From Mrakia gelida (taxonomy: Eukaryota > Basidiomycota > Tremellomycetes > Cystofilobasidiales > Mrakiaceae): DNA of 64,000 nt. Position 1 is the first letter of the stretch. The number at the start of each line of letters is the position of its first letter. Shown one piece after another: positions 44,214 through 55,266 of this stretch. Location: contig BRON01000023.1 of NCBI GenBank assembly GCA_024345305.1, positions 123,209 to 187,208 of the forward strand. The letters run 5' to 3'. Under the pieces are notes generated by a model. It did no database searches. It was not told where the DNA came from and saw nothing but the letters and a program-made list of their open reading frames with translations. The position numbers and the translations under genes are program-made.

Positions 44214-45567
44214 GAATCAGCGCGATCCAAAAACGAAACGAAACGATGAGACTTACCTCGTGCTCCTCCCTCATCGAACGAGACTGATCTTCCGCCTAAT
44301 GATTTCAACAATCCGGTTGCCGTTGCCTTCGTGCACCAGCCCCGCAAGCAGTTGAAAGCTGACAAGATCCAGACGAGAGACCGAGACGTAGGGAGCTGCG
44401 TTGAGCACTGTTGTCCCCCGAAGAGTTCGACGATCATGAGGAACTTGCGAGCCCGCTGAAGCCGCTTTTTGATGGCTTCCCTCGAAGTACCGCTGCTGTT
44501 GCCGTTGCCGTCCTTGATGTAGTCGGCCATGTCGCCATGAGCAAGGACCAGGTCGATGAGACGTTTTTGCTCCGTCTTGGAATCTCACGCTGAAGTCACG
44601 TCCTCCTTTGATGACTGCAGATGGTTGAAGAAAGGACACGACACAGCGTCAAAGGTCAGAGGTCGTTGGAGAAAAAAAAAAAAAACAGGTTGCTGGAGGT
44701 AGTTCAAGATAAGGTTGCTCAACACAGGACGGAAAGGTCGACTTACCATACAGAATACTTTGTAAACGGTTCCAAGGTCGTAGTAGGCCCAGTTGTTGGC
44801 AACCGTAAGACATCGGCTCCGTCTGTCGAGTTGATCGATGGAGCGTAAGGAGGACGCCAGCCGACCCAGAGGACTGGTCAAGGAAACGTCTACTGGTGAA
44901 GACCCCGACGCCAGCCGGACCAGTACGCTGACAGTCCCACCGGTTGGGACGGTTGTTGAGGATGCTGGCTCCTGTGTCCGCGCTGCAGGAAGAGTGCTGA
45001 AGTCGAATAGTTGGAGGGTGTTGAGGAGCTGTACAGACTTGGACGCTCCGATCTGGTTCCTTGTCCTTGCTGGCTGATGGGTGAGCGTTAAGATAAGCAC
45101 GATGCAGTTAGCGATTACTCTCACCGCGTGGAGTTGATCAAGGGGCAACAAAGTAAAACTCACATAAGCACGCGACTGCCTTTCCACATCATCGAGCTCC
45201 ATCTCAGAGTTGTTCCCGTCCGATCCATCATCATCCTGTTCGGGCGATAGGCAAATCTTCAGTCAAGCGTGGTAAAAGGTCAAACTCAGCTCATCTTTCA
45301 AGCGGGGGATGAGAAATATTCTGATACGAACTTCGTAGTTGCCAGTCGATGTTTGGATCCAGATGCTGGGAGCGCAGCTCGACGTCATGAGCCCTGCTTG
45401 CTCAAAGCCGGCGATCATAGCAAGGTACATTCTTGCGGCGTTGTGTGCGATCTTGTCCCCTTTGATGGCATGGAGGGTTTCGTAGACTGAGTTGGAAGGG
45501 AGATGAGAGATGGCTCTTCGACGGAGAGGGATTGCAAGGTTGGGCGGAGGACGTTGGAGGCAGACAT
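44190..45567 (-). pseudogene. Unrecognised multi-exon gene E, fullest copy
   Basis: From ATG 45567: MSASNVLRPTLQSLSVEEPS, a one-base deletion relative to 38626-38850, then SVYETLHAIKGDKIAHNAAR. Further coding-like pieces follow: MELDDVERQSRAY to about 45174, NQIGASKSVQLLNTLQLFDF to LTVANNWAYYDLGTVYKVF (44755-45080), and after a T-run an exon with EQKRLIDLVLAHGDMADYIK and AIKKRLQRARKFLMIVELFG to about 44280. GT and AG signals flank several pieces. The frameshift, and a stop in the third piece, point to a pseudogene. No family was recognised. Confidence 0.45.
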
Positions 45568-46193
45568 TGGCGGGGAGGGTGGGTAGGAAGCGGCGGTTTG
45601 AGTGTGGAAGGTAGAAAGTGCAAAGGTAGCGGGTGATGTAGATCAAGGAAGGTGTGACAGATGAAGGTCGAAAGCAAAGGGCAAGAAGGCAGCTTTTAAC
45701 TCATTGAAACAAACAGCACAAAGGGAGGAGAGAACAAAGGGAGAGAACACGCTGAAACGACTCCTGGTCGATCACCGGTCCCCTTTCATCCTCACCCTTA
45801 CGCGTTTCATGTGCTTTGGTCTACCGGCCGCCTCGAATCTTCCCCATCCCCTTCATATCCTCGTTCCCATTGATTTTTATGCCGCACTCATCACAGCTTC
45901 GCCCTGTTCCCTTTCATAGATTGAGGTATGGACGTTTTTCCTTCGACACACCAGCTCTTTCTACTAACCATCATACCTACCCGCCGCATTTCTCACCTCC
46001 GTACCCCCGCCCTCATCCTTGCAGTCCACTGATCGTCGTCTCCCCCAAGTCCAGAAACTTACTCGTCCTTCGCCACTTCTGTAAGTCCATTCATCGGCTG
46101 CTCGTCTTGGGTCCTTTGTCCGATGCAGGCTTGCTGTCGACGCAGTGACTGATCTCTTTTCTTGCTTCGGTCCCTGCAGACGTATCAGAACTC

Positions 46194-47949
46194 ATGCCAG
46201 TCACAGACGACCTTCGCGCTCAGTACGCTTTGACGAAGAAACTCGGTCAAGGCGGATTTGGAACAGTGTACAAAGCTCAGCGTCGCTCAGATCGGAAAGT
46301 GGGTCCTCACGTGCTTTCTTTCAGTCGTTTCGCATTTTCTTCCACGAATACCCAGAGCTCAGCATCTATGCTGACGCCTGGAATCTTTTCGCAGCTCTTT
46401 GCCGTCAAAACTATGAAGGTTTCTGCCAGGTTGGACGTAGCCTTCACCAATGCAATCAACGTGGAGGTCCAGCTCCTTCGACAACTTGATCACGTCCACA
46501 TCGTCCGCTTTGAGGACTACATCGAAACTCCCCTTACGAGGAACATCATCATGGAGTTTTGCGCCAAAGGGGATCTTCACACCTTTATCAACAGTCACCG
46601 AAGTCAAGGGTGAGCATTCCCTTTCTTGCTATGCCGCTTACTCCCCTTCGTCAGTAGGGCTTACCTGACACATTTGAATTAGTGTTTACGTTGACGAAGG
46701 AGCAATCCAGAATATAGTCATAAGCCTCACCCTCGCTCTACACTACTGCCACACTCCGACTTCGACAAGAGGCGCGATTCTTCATCGGGACATCAAGCCT
46801 GAGAATGGTACGTCAGGCTTTATCTCGCCGGAGTGAAGAGAAGTCCAGGACGACGATGGCTTCTTCGCTATCCTTACCTCACGAGCATAGTGCTTTTCGG
46901 CAGTGACGGGGTAGTGAAACTCGCAGACTTCGGACTTGGAAAGCTCCTTGACAGAAACCAGATCTTGACCCGTTCTCTTGTAGGAGTGAGTCTTGGTGAT
47001 GTCTGGCTGGGTCAAAACCTTGGAAACACCCTTGCTGTCTTTTCGAATATTGATCTTCGTTCCTGATAACAACGGTCTGGGTTTCCTCTAGACACCTGGC
47101 TACCTCGCTCCTGTACGTAGTATGACTCTTCCGCTGATTGGGCAACTACACTGTAACTTTACCTGCGGCCCGTCTCATTGGTTCTACAGGAGGTCGAAAA
47201 GGGTTTGCCCTACGACGCCAAGACAGATATGTACGGTCTTGGCTGCCTTGGGTACGAGATGGCGTCCCTCAAGTGCGTGAGAAACGAAGATGCCTAAGCC
47301 AAACGGGATGCGATGATGAGCAGCCTTTCTGACCAAACTTGTCTTCTGTGCTGTAGATCCCCTACTCGGAAGCTCAACACAGGGGCTGAGCGAGCATTTC
47401 AGCTGATACTGCCCAAACAGTACTCGCAGGATTTAGGAATCATAGTGCTGAGACTGTTGGGAGAAAACGTGAGCCATAATTCCTTTACACCTGCATCTCG
47501 ATACTGCCTCGTCTGACATCTTGCCGTCTTACAGCCAGTCCGACGACCGTCAGCAACAAGCCTTCTTGCTCATCCTGCCGTCGCATCATGGATGCTGGCC
47601 GCTCGATCTGTTTCTGAGTCAGTTCACTCTTCCTTGACGTCTGATTGGTCGGCAAGCTAGCTTTCCCAGCTGACAGACGCTTATCTACTGCTTTTTGTTG
47701 CGCGAACAGTCAATCTACTAGAGTCTTGCTCGCCAAAAAGGAGGCTGACCTTCAAGACCTCGCCGCAGACCTGAAGACACTAGAGCTACAACTCAGGGCT
47801 AAGGAGTCAGCCTTACGAGCACAGCAGAGAAGGTGAGCACGTACAGCAGCCCTTGGTCTGAAAATCATTTAAAGAATCTGATTGACGCGTCCTCCATATC
47901 TTTCAACAGACTTCGTGCCACTCTCTCGCCGTCGCCAGAGCTGCGATGA
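46194..47949 (+). CDS. NIMA-related (NEK-like) serine/threonine kinase
   Basis: Ten exons: 46194-46298, 46395-46609, 46683-46807, 46891-46985, 47092-47112, 47190-47272, 47357-47468, 47535-47617, 47710-47832, 47910-47949. Every intron is GT-AG, phases agree, 1002 nt, 333 aa. Kinase landmarks are complete: glycine loop LGQGGFGTV (17-25), FAVK lysine (40), alpha-C Glu (59), HRDIKPEN (141-148), DFG (161-163) and GTPGYLAPE (180-188). A C-terminal heptad-rich segment (DLKTLELQLRAKESALRAQQ) suggests a coiled coil. The layout (short kinase domain first, coiled coil after, an insert before ILHRDIKPEN) fits NEK/NIMA kinases that act in mitotic entry and at the spindle pole; other families remain possible. 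The only intact gene between two decayed regions. Confidence 0.88.
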
Positions 47950-50900
47950 CTCGACCAGAGGGGAGCGACTGCTTCAAAAAACGCGAGCACGCTGAGGTCA
48001 AGGAGTAGGTAACTTCTCAGCTTTTTTTATCCTGTTTGCGTTTCACTTCCTTTCATCTATTCCGTTTGTTATCTGCCTTCAACGGCACTTGCCTCTCCCT
48101 CTCACTATCTACCACTCACCTCTCCATCCTCTTCGCGTATTGCCTCCTCTCATCCGTTTCATCCGTTCCCTCCATTTTCGTACACTTTCCTTTTACTCCT
48201 ACAACACTCTCCTTTATCGCACGACCTCTCCGCGCCGCCTTTCCATTCCGCTTCGATCAGAGAGAGCCGTTCTCGAGCTTGCTCTCGGAGCTTTCCTGAG
48301 ACACACAGCCAGCCACTTGCATCTTTACGCTGGGAAAGGAATGTGGATGACGTTTCGGAGACGAACGAAGGGAAATTCGGAGGACCAAAATGGTGTTAGA
48401 AGACTGGAAAAGACGGCTAGCAGGGTCGGAAGGAAGACCGTACAGATGTTCGCGGAGTCCGACGAATGTCAGATGCTAATTGGAGGTTTTGCTGGGCGAT
48501 ACAGAAGAGGATGAGGACGAGTAGTGGAGAGAAAAGGACGAGACGAGGACACCTTGGCTTCGTGAAGCTCCAGAAGCTCGACCTCCCTAACCTTGAACAT
48601 TCCTCCGTCTGCGAATTTAACGCTCATGCTTTCGATCTCTCCTCAAGCTCAACCTCCCTTCCATCCTCCTCGACCCACTGCCACTCCTTCTTCAAAGCTT
48701 CTAACAACCAATCAACCACCGTTCCTTCCTCCACCAACTCTTATTCCTCCTCCCCATCGTAATCGTACTTGCTCTCATCCGAAGCCATCTTGTTGAGTTC
48801 GGCCCGCAGTCGACGGCGAAGAGGGAGAGGGATGTTGACGAAACGGACGCGTTTCCCGTGAGCGGCGGACCTGGGAAACTCGTCGACGATGGAGGCGGAG
48901 GCAAGGAAGGAAGGAAGGTGTCTACGTCTTGAGGTATCGTCTGAAGCGGGTCCAAGCCCTCGGGGTCCAAGGTTGAAGGTGGTCCGAGCAGGGAGACGAG
49001 GCGAGGGGGCGAGATAAGACTGGCGAGGTTGAAGGGTTGGCCGTCAAGGAGAATGGGGTGCAAGGAGGTGAAAGATACGCTATATAATTGGGTAAGGTGC
49101 CGGAAGAGCGAGAAAGGTGATCTGGATGAAGAGAAGGAGAGGGTGAGAAGGAAACACGACGACGACGGCTTGCCGTTAACGACAGCTTGCCGTCCCCTTC
49201 CTCCCTTCCTGCTCCCGTACTCCGTCGACACGACGACGCGTCGAGGTTGTTTTGCATTCTTTGCTTGTTTTTTGCGAACGAGCTATTCTGTCTCCTCTCT
49301 GGTCCTCCTACTCTTCTCTCCTCAACTCGTCTCTCCACCCAGCACCAGTCAAATCCCTCCTCTTCACCATTCGAAGCTGCAACACGTATCTCCTCGAAGC
49401 ACGTCTTGCCGAGGGGATGAATCTCTACCTCGAAGTCGAGGTCTTCCCAGACGAGCAGGTCAAGAGGTGTCGGAGAGAAGGGGGAGCATACTTCGTCGAA
49501 GGAACGAAGAGGTCGAGGGAAGCAAACGCGTCGGAAGTTGAGATGGAAGTCGAAGAGGAGTTCGAGGACGTCGCGTACGAAGACGAGGAGGGAGAGGAGG
49601 AGGAGGAGGAACAAGACGACGAGCAGGAGCATAGTGTCGAGGAGGATCGGTGGAATGAAAGACCCGCTGGGGAAGAAAGGAATGTGAAGAGCTGAAAGGG
49701 GGAAGATATTCGGTTGTTCAAGGAACGGATCTTGCTTTTGTGATCGAACGTTATCGTGAGTTTATTGTTCCATAAACGGAGTTCGAGCACACGATCAGTC
49801 CCTGACGTCTTCCGTTTTCTTCCATTCTCGACAGCCCTGGGGTCGGGACAGCTCGAGGTTGGTGGACGGGTTCATGGTCCGCGGCTGATCGCTCTGCTCC
49901 ATTCGTGATTGTAGATCACCGCTCAGGAGCTAGTTTTCTTGAAAACTGAAGCAGATGTACGAACCCTTCCTCTCTATCCACTTTTTCGGGATTTGAGCTG
50001 ACTTGCCTTTTCGACTACCAGAAACCCTTTGGCGGGAAATCTTGTGCCACCGGTTCGTCGGTCTGCCTCCTCTTCCAGCTCGTTAAGGTAATGGATCGGC
50101 TGATATGCACTCTTATCGTTTATCGACAGGTCGAGGAAACTACTGGGCCGTTTCAGAAGTTGTGAGGATTTCTGGTCGCCTTTCGTCCTCGAGGGCTCCT
50201 GGAACGTCTCGCTCCGTAAGAGAAAGAAGCTCAAGGGACGAATGATTGAGGTTGTATCGAGTGATGTCGGCCTCGTCGTCCCGTAGGAAGAAGGTGGTGA
50301 TGACGGCTTGCGCGAGAGAAGAAGATAGACGATGAGAGAGGGTTCGCTGCGACACAAGGCTCAATCCCTCGAGCGATACGATCCTCCGTCGGAAATGATC
50401 GGAAAGAGCTTTTGGATGCTGCAGTGAACAAGGAGGAAAGGTTGATTCAGCTTTAAATCCTTCGCCCGGTCGCGTGAGAGCAATCGAACTTACGTCCTTC
50501 CTTTTCGTTGTGATAGCTCGCGTGTCCCTAAACGTCTAAATCAACGTTCATAATTAGCGCTCGTTATTCCTCTCCCTGACCGAATCGAAGACATACCTGT
50601 TCGAGTCGAGTACGAGGTCAGAACTCGTGACGGAGGTCGAATCAGTCGTCGAGGAGAGGGAGGAAGGTGCCGTTCTCCGTTTCAAGATCACCGCAGATCT
50701 ACCGTACATTGCTCCGCACTCCTGGGTCTTCTCCCGCTGCATCACCCTCACCTGCCCTTACACCAACCACACCCTCCGAACGCTCATCTCACCATACTTG
50801 TTCCTTTTATGATAATCTAAAACCCGGGTGATCCACTTATTTACAGAAGCACGCGAGGCAGGCCAACAAACACCTCAAGCAACGCTGCTGACGATTGAGC

Positions 50901-51029
50901 TCTCCTTCCTTCTCCTATCATCCACCATCCCTCTCCCAGCAAACCATGGTTTCCCTTCCTCTGATGTTCTCGAAAGAGAACACTGCCCATGAAACCATCG
51001 CCCTCTCCAACGCTCCCCCTCCTGATCCT
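47950..51029. other. No gene firmly recognised
   Basis: Contains scattered coding-like frames without a consistent gene: an acidic plus-strand frame ending at 49695 (EEEFEDVAYEDEEGEEEEE), a minus-strand end (FLDLSINDKSAYQPIHYLNE, about 50000-50130) and a plus-strand piece at 50600-50812 (EEREEGAVLRFKITADLPYI). They may be exons of decayed genes. Confidence 0.35.
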
Positions 51030-52052
51030 CCTAGCTCGCCCAAGAACAACGAAGCACCGGAGATCTTGCTATTGAGCTCGACCTCCCCCCTTCCTTTTCC
51101 TCCACTGCTCAAGAGGGAACCCAGAAGGCCGTCCTCGCTCCTCTTCACCCTACCTCGGAAGGCGCGGGAAGATCTCCTCAGGTCGAAATCGAACGTGCTG
51201 AAGGTGGAGTAGCTGGAGGAGTGTTCACGTTCGACGCTCTCGGTCCTATGGTGGTCAACAGCAACGGAACTCTCTCGAGGATCACCAATTGGAAGCAGCT
51301 TAGCGAAATAGAGAGGGAGAGAACGGTCAGACTGCTGGTGAAGAAGGGGAACCTGTACGTTCTTTTGAACTTGGATGCCTGCAGAAGGAGGAGGGGAAGA
51401 AGAAGGAAAGGAAGGAGGAACGAGATCTCAATCCTGAGCTGACCACCGTCTGTCTTCTCCTCTTCCTTTCTGTTGCTGCTTTCGTTTTTGCTCACCCAGC
51501 GTTCGACTGGTAGCTCAATCCGACTCTCCATCTCCACCATCAACACCACCTCTCCCCTCTCCCTCCCTCTCGCAAAATCCGTCCGTCGCTCCCTCCAAGC
51601 TCCCTCCTGCCACAGCTCCTCCTTCCCGTCTTCCTCTCGGCTCTCCAGCTTCATCGACTTTCAACTCCTTCCCACCCCCCTACCCCTTCCAAACACCCGA
51701 AATCGAAGCTCATCCTCACTCTCAACACCAAGTCGTCACCTCCGCCACTGAGAAGAGCTCGAATCACAAGGAGAAGGAGGGCGTTCAGGGAGCGACTGGA
51801 ACGATGGTGGATCCTCATGGATCAGGCCAGCTGGGGAGTCGAGGGATCGAGGAGAAGACTGTGGACCTCCTAGGGGCGGTTGAGAAGGACGAGAACGGAG
51901 AGGCTGGATCAGGAGGTGGAGAGGGAGAGGTGAAGGCCGAGGATGGAAGTGGTGAGGGGAGACGTGTGAATGTCGTCTCGCTGGGGGAGACCGACGTTAG
52001 AGACTTTACGTTGAAGAACGGCGTCGTGAATCCGCCCGGAGATCGGAGGTGA
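51030..52052 (+). CDS. Unrecognised gene, two 3' exons
   Basis: Exon (from about 51030 or from an acceptor at 51181) to 51354, intron 51355-51499, last exon 51500-52052 with TGA. The junction keeps frame: VNSNGTLSRITNWKQLSEIE, then RTVRLLVKKGN, then LVRLVAQ. I have a sense of meeting the G-GP-VVN-DGTLSRI-NW pattern at the end of uncharacterised fungal proteins, but I cannot name the family. The last exon is Ser/Pro-rich and then acidic, ending in VRDFTLKNGVVNPPGDRR. The 5' exons are not identified, so intactness is unknown. Confidence 0.5.
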
Positions 52053-52217
52053 GAAGTAGTAATGTCGTCGGGCTGTTGCTAAAACTCGACGAGAAACTTG
52101 TTTGGGCGGAGACGGTGAAGAGTAGAAGCTGCAGAACCTCTAATAATGAACCTTTGAGTTTTTCGTTTTTTAGTTTATCTATGTTGAATGGTCTTCTGGA
52201 CGCTCAACATTGAATGA

Positions 52218-52234
52218 GAACGACAGGCTGTCTG
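52218..52234 (+). repeat. Dispersed palindrome, copy 8
   Basis: GAACGACAGGCTGTCTGTT preceded by TGAATGA. Confidence 0.55.
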
Positions 52235-52548
52235 TTGCTCCACTTCTGTGCTTCTTTTGGTTCTCGGACGAGGCGAAAAGGGAGATGAGGTGCTGAGTTG
52301 GGCTGCTGTTGCTCGAAGATGGTGCTGGGGTTGAAGAGGAAGGTGTCTCGTCGGATTTGATGGTACTGGTGATGGCGCCAATTCGAAGAGATCTCAAAAG
52401 ACCGAAGAAGCAAGGAAGTCAGTCGTTGTTTCGAGAGCCAAAGAGCGTTGGGTAGCTAACGAGAGACTGACAATCTCAATCCATCGTCTGAACCTCAATC
52501 CTCAAACGAACCATCCACTCCTTCATCAAAGAGAACGTGCCGCGTTAG

Positions 52549-52669
52549 TGTCAGGGAATCAGGTTTCAGCTCTTTCTCGTTTCACTCTACTTACCCTTCC
52601 ACTCTTTTCCCCCTCGCCTCGCTCGCGTTCCTTCGCTACTCCCGCTCCTCACTCGATCCTCACAACATC
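52549..52669 (+). repeat. Ty3/gypsy LTR, internally deleted
   Basis: Starts TGTCAGGGAATCAGGTTTCA and ends CTCGATCCTCACAACA, i.e. both ends of the 290-653 LTR with the middle ~240 bp missing. Confidence 0.8.
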
Positions 52670-52826
52670 CCGGCGATGCTCAGCCGTTTCCGTCAACAAC
52701 AGGGCAGCATCCAAGGGCAAAGTACGATATGAAGTAATCGGCAATCCTGAGCCTCAGCTGAAAAGAGAAGACAAGCAAGATCCCGAACGATGTAGACTGA
52801 AGCGTCTATGAAAGAAACAAAAATGA

Positions 52827-52846
52827 GACCGACAGGCTGTCGTTTT
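52827..52846 (+). repeat. Dispersed palindrome, copy 9
   Basis: GACCGACAGGCTGTCGTTTT preceded by AAAATGA and followed by CTACACCTTTTG, as in copies 1 and 3. Confidence 0.6.
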
Positions 52847-53589
52847 CTACACCTTTTGTTTTGCCTCTACACATCAGTTATTTCCTACTTCTCCTATTCC
52901 AATGGTCTTTGCCTGAAGTAGCTTTCAAGAGAAAGTCGGGGATCCAGGACGCGTCGCGAAGGGGGGGGGAAAGTGGGAGGGGGTGGGAGGAAGGAAGGAG
53001 ATGGTCGAGCTCACCACTCAGAGCTTAGAGAGCACCGAGTCTTTGGCGAACGAGAGCTTGGTAGCGAGGGAGAGCTCCGAGTCGGCAGCTTTAGGAAGCG
53101 AGTAGATAGAAGGACTCGAGGGAGAATATCGAGGAACGTAGGAGCAGACGAAGGGAGGATCGTCCTTCACGAGAGTCCGAGCGGAGAGCGAGTTGTCCAT
53201 GTCGTGGAGGTTTCCCTGGCAAGAGGGAGAACGGACAGTGGCAGATCACCGTTGGGAGCAGGAGCGAAGGGAGAGGAGAGGACAACGACAGATCAGCGTT
53301 GCGAGCACGAGCGAGGGAGAGGAGAGAGAGCTCACAGTCATTGCTGTAAAGCCCTAAGTGTGGAGAGCGGACGTGGTTTGGAGACGGACAACGAAGAAAG
53401 GGAGGAACGGTTAAGCTTCGAAATTTCGAGCACTTCGTCACCGTCGAGTCCCAGTTCAGCTGTCTCTGGGAGACTGTCCTCGACGGTCTTGGCAGCTTCG
53501 ATAGATCTTCGGAAAACTTCTAGTCATTCTAATCCTCGTACGGGCAGAGAAGGAAGAAACACGAACGAGGAGATCTTGAGCTCCTCCGA

Positions 53590-53903
53590 TTAAAACCTCG
53601 ACCGCGACCAACTCCCTCCTTCCTCCAACGTCTTCGCCAGCAGATCTAGGATGGTTTGGGGGTCTGCTGGGATCGAGTAGTGGGCAGAATTTTCTTCTCC
53701 GACGAGAAACTCTGCAGCAGTCGGATCGAATGATTGTTGCAAAAGGAGGAAGGATAAGAGAGGAAGAACGAGCGATCAGCTCGACGCGTCTCGTTCTCGC
53801 GAACGATTCGTTGTTTGAACTCACCTCTCATCCCGTCAGCTCTCCAGTCGAAGATAATGTTGTTATGAATCGACTGGTGTTGGATGCCCAGCGGTTCGGA
53901 AAT
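53590..53903 (-). CDS. Unrecognised gene, last two exons
   Basis: Exons 53825-53903 and 53590-53711 with GT-AG borders and agreeing phase: ISEPLGIQHQSIHNNIIFDW, RADGMR, then EFLVGEENSAHYSIPADPQT, ILDLLAKTLEEGG and TAA at 53590-53592. Composition is that of ordinary coding sequence. Upstream exons probably lie in 53940-54140 but I could not fix them. No family recognised. Confidence 0.5.
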
Positions 53904-54428
53904 CTGTTGAGGGAAAAGGGAAGAAATATGGTAGTTCGCTCGAAGGCAGATCGGGATTCGCGACGAGGGAAGAAAAAGCTCGATGGATTGAAGACGGCTA
54001 ACATTGCGTAATCCCGAGCCGAAGAGTCGGAGGGGAAAATTGGAAGGAAGGTCAAGGAGACTCTCGCTCAGCGTAGTCCAACATCGAAAAGTGAGGACGG
54101 AGGCGGCGAACTCACTTTCAAACAGCACATTTCCTCGTTTCATTCACACCAATGCATGAAGCCAGCTCCATGATGACCAATCATAGCGTCAGTTCACAGA
54201 GCAAGACTGATCTGTCGCGCTGGGGAGAGCTGAATGAGAGAAGGAATGGACTCAGCTCGACGCCTCAAATGAAATCGAGGTGCGAGGCGAAGATGTGCTC
54301 ACCTCTTCCAGCAACGCAATCGTGAGATCTATCCCCTTCAATGCACTCGAACCATCTACTAGCACTTTGTGAGATGTGTCAAGCATGTTCCTTTGGTACG
54401 TGACTTGCCTGAGGTAGAACGAATAACG
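53904..54428. other. No gene firmly recognised
   Basis: May contain 5' exons of the minus-strand gene ending at 53590. Runs up to the telomere repeat. Confidence 0.35.
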
Positions 54429-54452
54429 CCCTAACCCTAACCCTAACCCTAA
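54429..54452 (+). repeat. Interstitial telomere tract, (CCCTAA)4
   Basis: Four perfect CCCTAA units. In this orientation a chromosome end would lie to the left and subtelomeric sequence to the right, which fits the repeat that begins right after it at 54453. Confidence 0.95.
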
Positions 54453-54917
54453 CTCTTCCACTTCTTCTCTCCCTCTTCCCTTTTTTTCACCCTCCCATCT
54501 TCTCTCAAACTTAACACCACACTTCAACTTCACTTTCCCTTCCTTTTCACTTTCTCTACTCCCTCACCCTCCTTCCTACTTCCCCTACCCTCTTCCCCTT
54601 CTCACCCCAACTCTTCCACTTCTTCTCTCCCTCTTCCCTTTTTTTCACCCTCCCATCTTCTCTCAAACTTAACACCACACTTCAACTTCACTTTCCCTTC
54701 CTTTTCACTTTCTCTACTCCCTCACCCTCCTTCCTACTTCTCTTCACTCCCCCAACCTCTGCCTCCAACTCTTCCACTTCTTCTCTCCCTGTTCCTTTTC
54801 TTTCACCCTCCCATCTTCTCTCAAACTTAACACTACACTTCAACTTCACTTTCCCTTCCTTTTCACTTTCTCTACTCTCTCACCCTCCTTTCTACTTCTC
54901 TTCACTCCCCCAACTTC
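54453..54917 (+). repeat. ~160-bp pyrimidine-rich subtelomeric tandem repeat
   Basis: Units start CTCTTCCACTTCTTCTCTCC at 54453, 54611 and 54779 (spacing 158 and 168). A further unit starts at about 59816, so the complete Copia element interrupts the array. Strong strand asymmetry (almost no G). Confidence 0.9.
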
Positions 54918-55093
54918 TGTTGAGAAGTGCGTCATTGAGACGAGCCGCGTCGAGTCGTTTCTAGCACCTTCTCTCTTCTCTATAGTTCTAGTAGTTTCTC
55001 CGTAGGTAGCTTAGTCATCTCTTGTAATAGTAGATATGTCATAGATGCTGCGGAGGGCTCTCGTAGAGTATATAAGGAGGGCTCGCACTGAAA

Positions 55094-55132
55094 GGAGGAG
55101 GTCTTCACTTGTACTGAAGACCATCCTCCTCC
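55094..55132 (+). promoter_or_regulatory. Hairpin near the presumed transcript start of the LTR
   Basis: GGAGGAGGTCTTCA pairs with TGAAGACCATCCTCC around loop CTTGTAC with one bulge. It lies about 20-55 bases after the TATA box, so it would be near the RNA 5' end. Its 3' arm block is repeated at about 55178-55205. Confidence 0.6.
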
Positions 55133-55134
55133 AG

Positions 55135-55205
55135 GTGAGTTCTACCGTCTCTCGCTACTATATCTCGTTTATATATTACTTGTACTGAAGACCATCCTCC
55201 TCCAG
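55135..55205 (+). other. Intron-like module inside the LTR
   Basis: 71 nt from GTGAGT to CCTCCAG. The 28-bp block ACTTGTACTGAAGACCATCC-TCCTCCAG stands both just before the GT and at the AG end. The same layout (repeat, GTRAGT, repeat ending CAG) is present in the diverged LTRs at 8086-8374 and 30930-31147. Confidence 0.5.
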
Positions 55206-55223
55206 AGCCGACACCTCACAACA

Positions 55224-55240
55224 GATTAAGAGTCTGAACC
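55224..55240 (+). other. Primer-binding site of Copia family A
   Basis: GATTAAGAGTCTGAACC directly after the 5' LTR. Its complement contains TCAGACTCTTAATC, which reads as anticodon stem TCAGA, loop CTCTTAA (anticodon CUU, Lys) and nucleotides 39-40. So the primer would be a 5' half of tRNA-Lys, as in copia-type half-tRNA priming. Confidence 0.6.
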
Positions 55241-55266
55241 GCTCCCCTCAAGCTCATCAAGAAACC

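Larger units (their letters stand above)
54918..55223 (+). repeat. Copia family A 5' LTR, complete element
   Basis: 306 bp, TGTTGAGAAG to CTCACAACA, preceded by ACTTC (54913-54917). TATATAAG at 55069-55076 is the probable TATA box. Confidence 0.95.

Noticed and set aside
23255..52846. CRISPR-like array from the repeated AAACGACAGGCTGTCGTTT
   Set aside because: Copies are kilobases apart, in both orientations, in a eukaryotic genome, with no spacers or cas genes.
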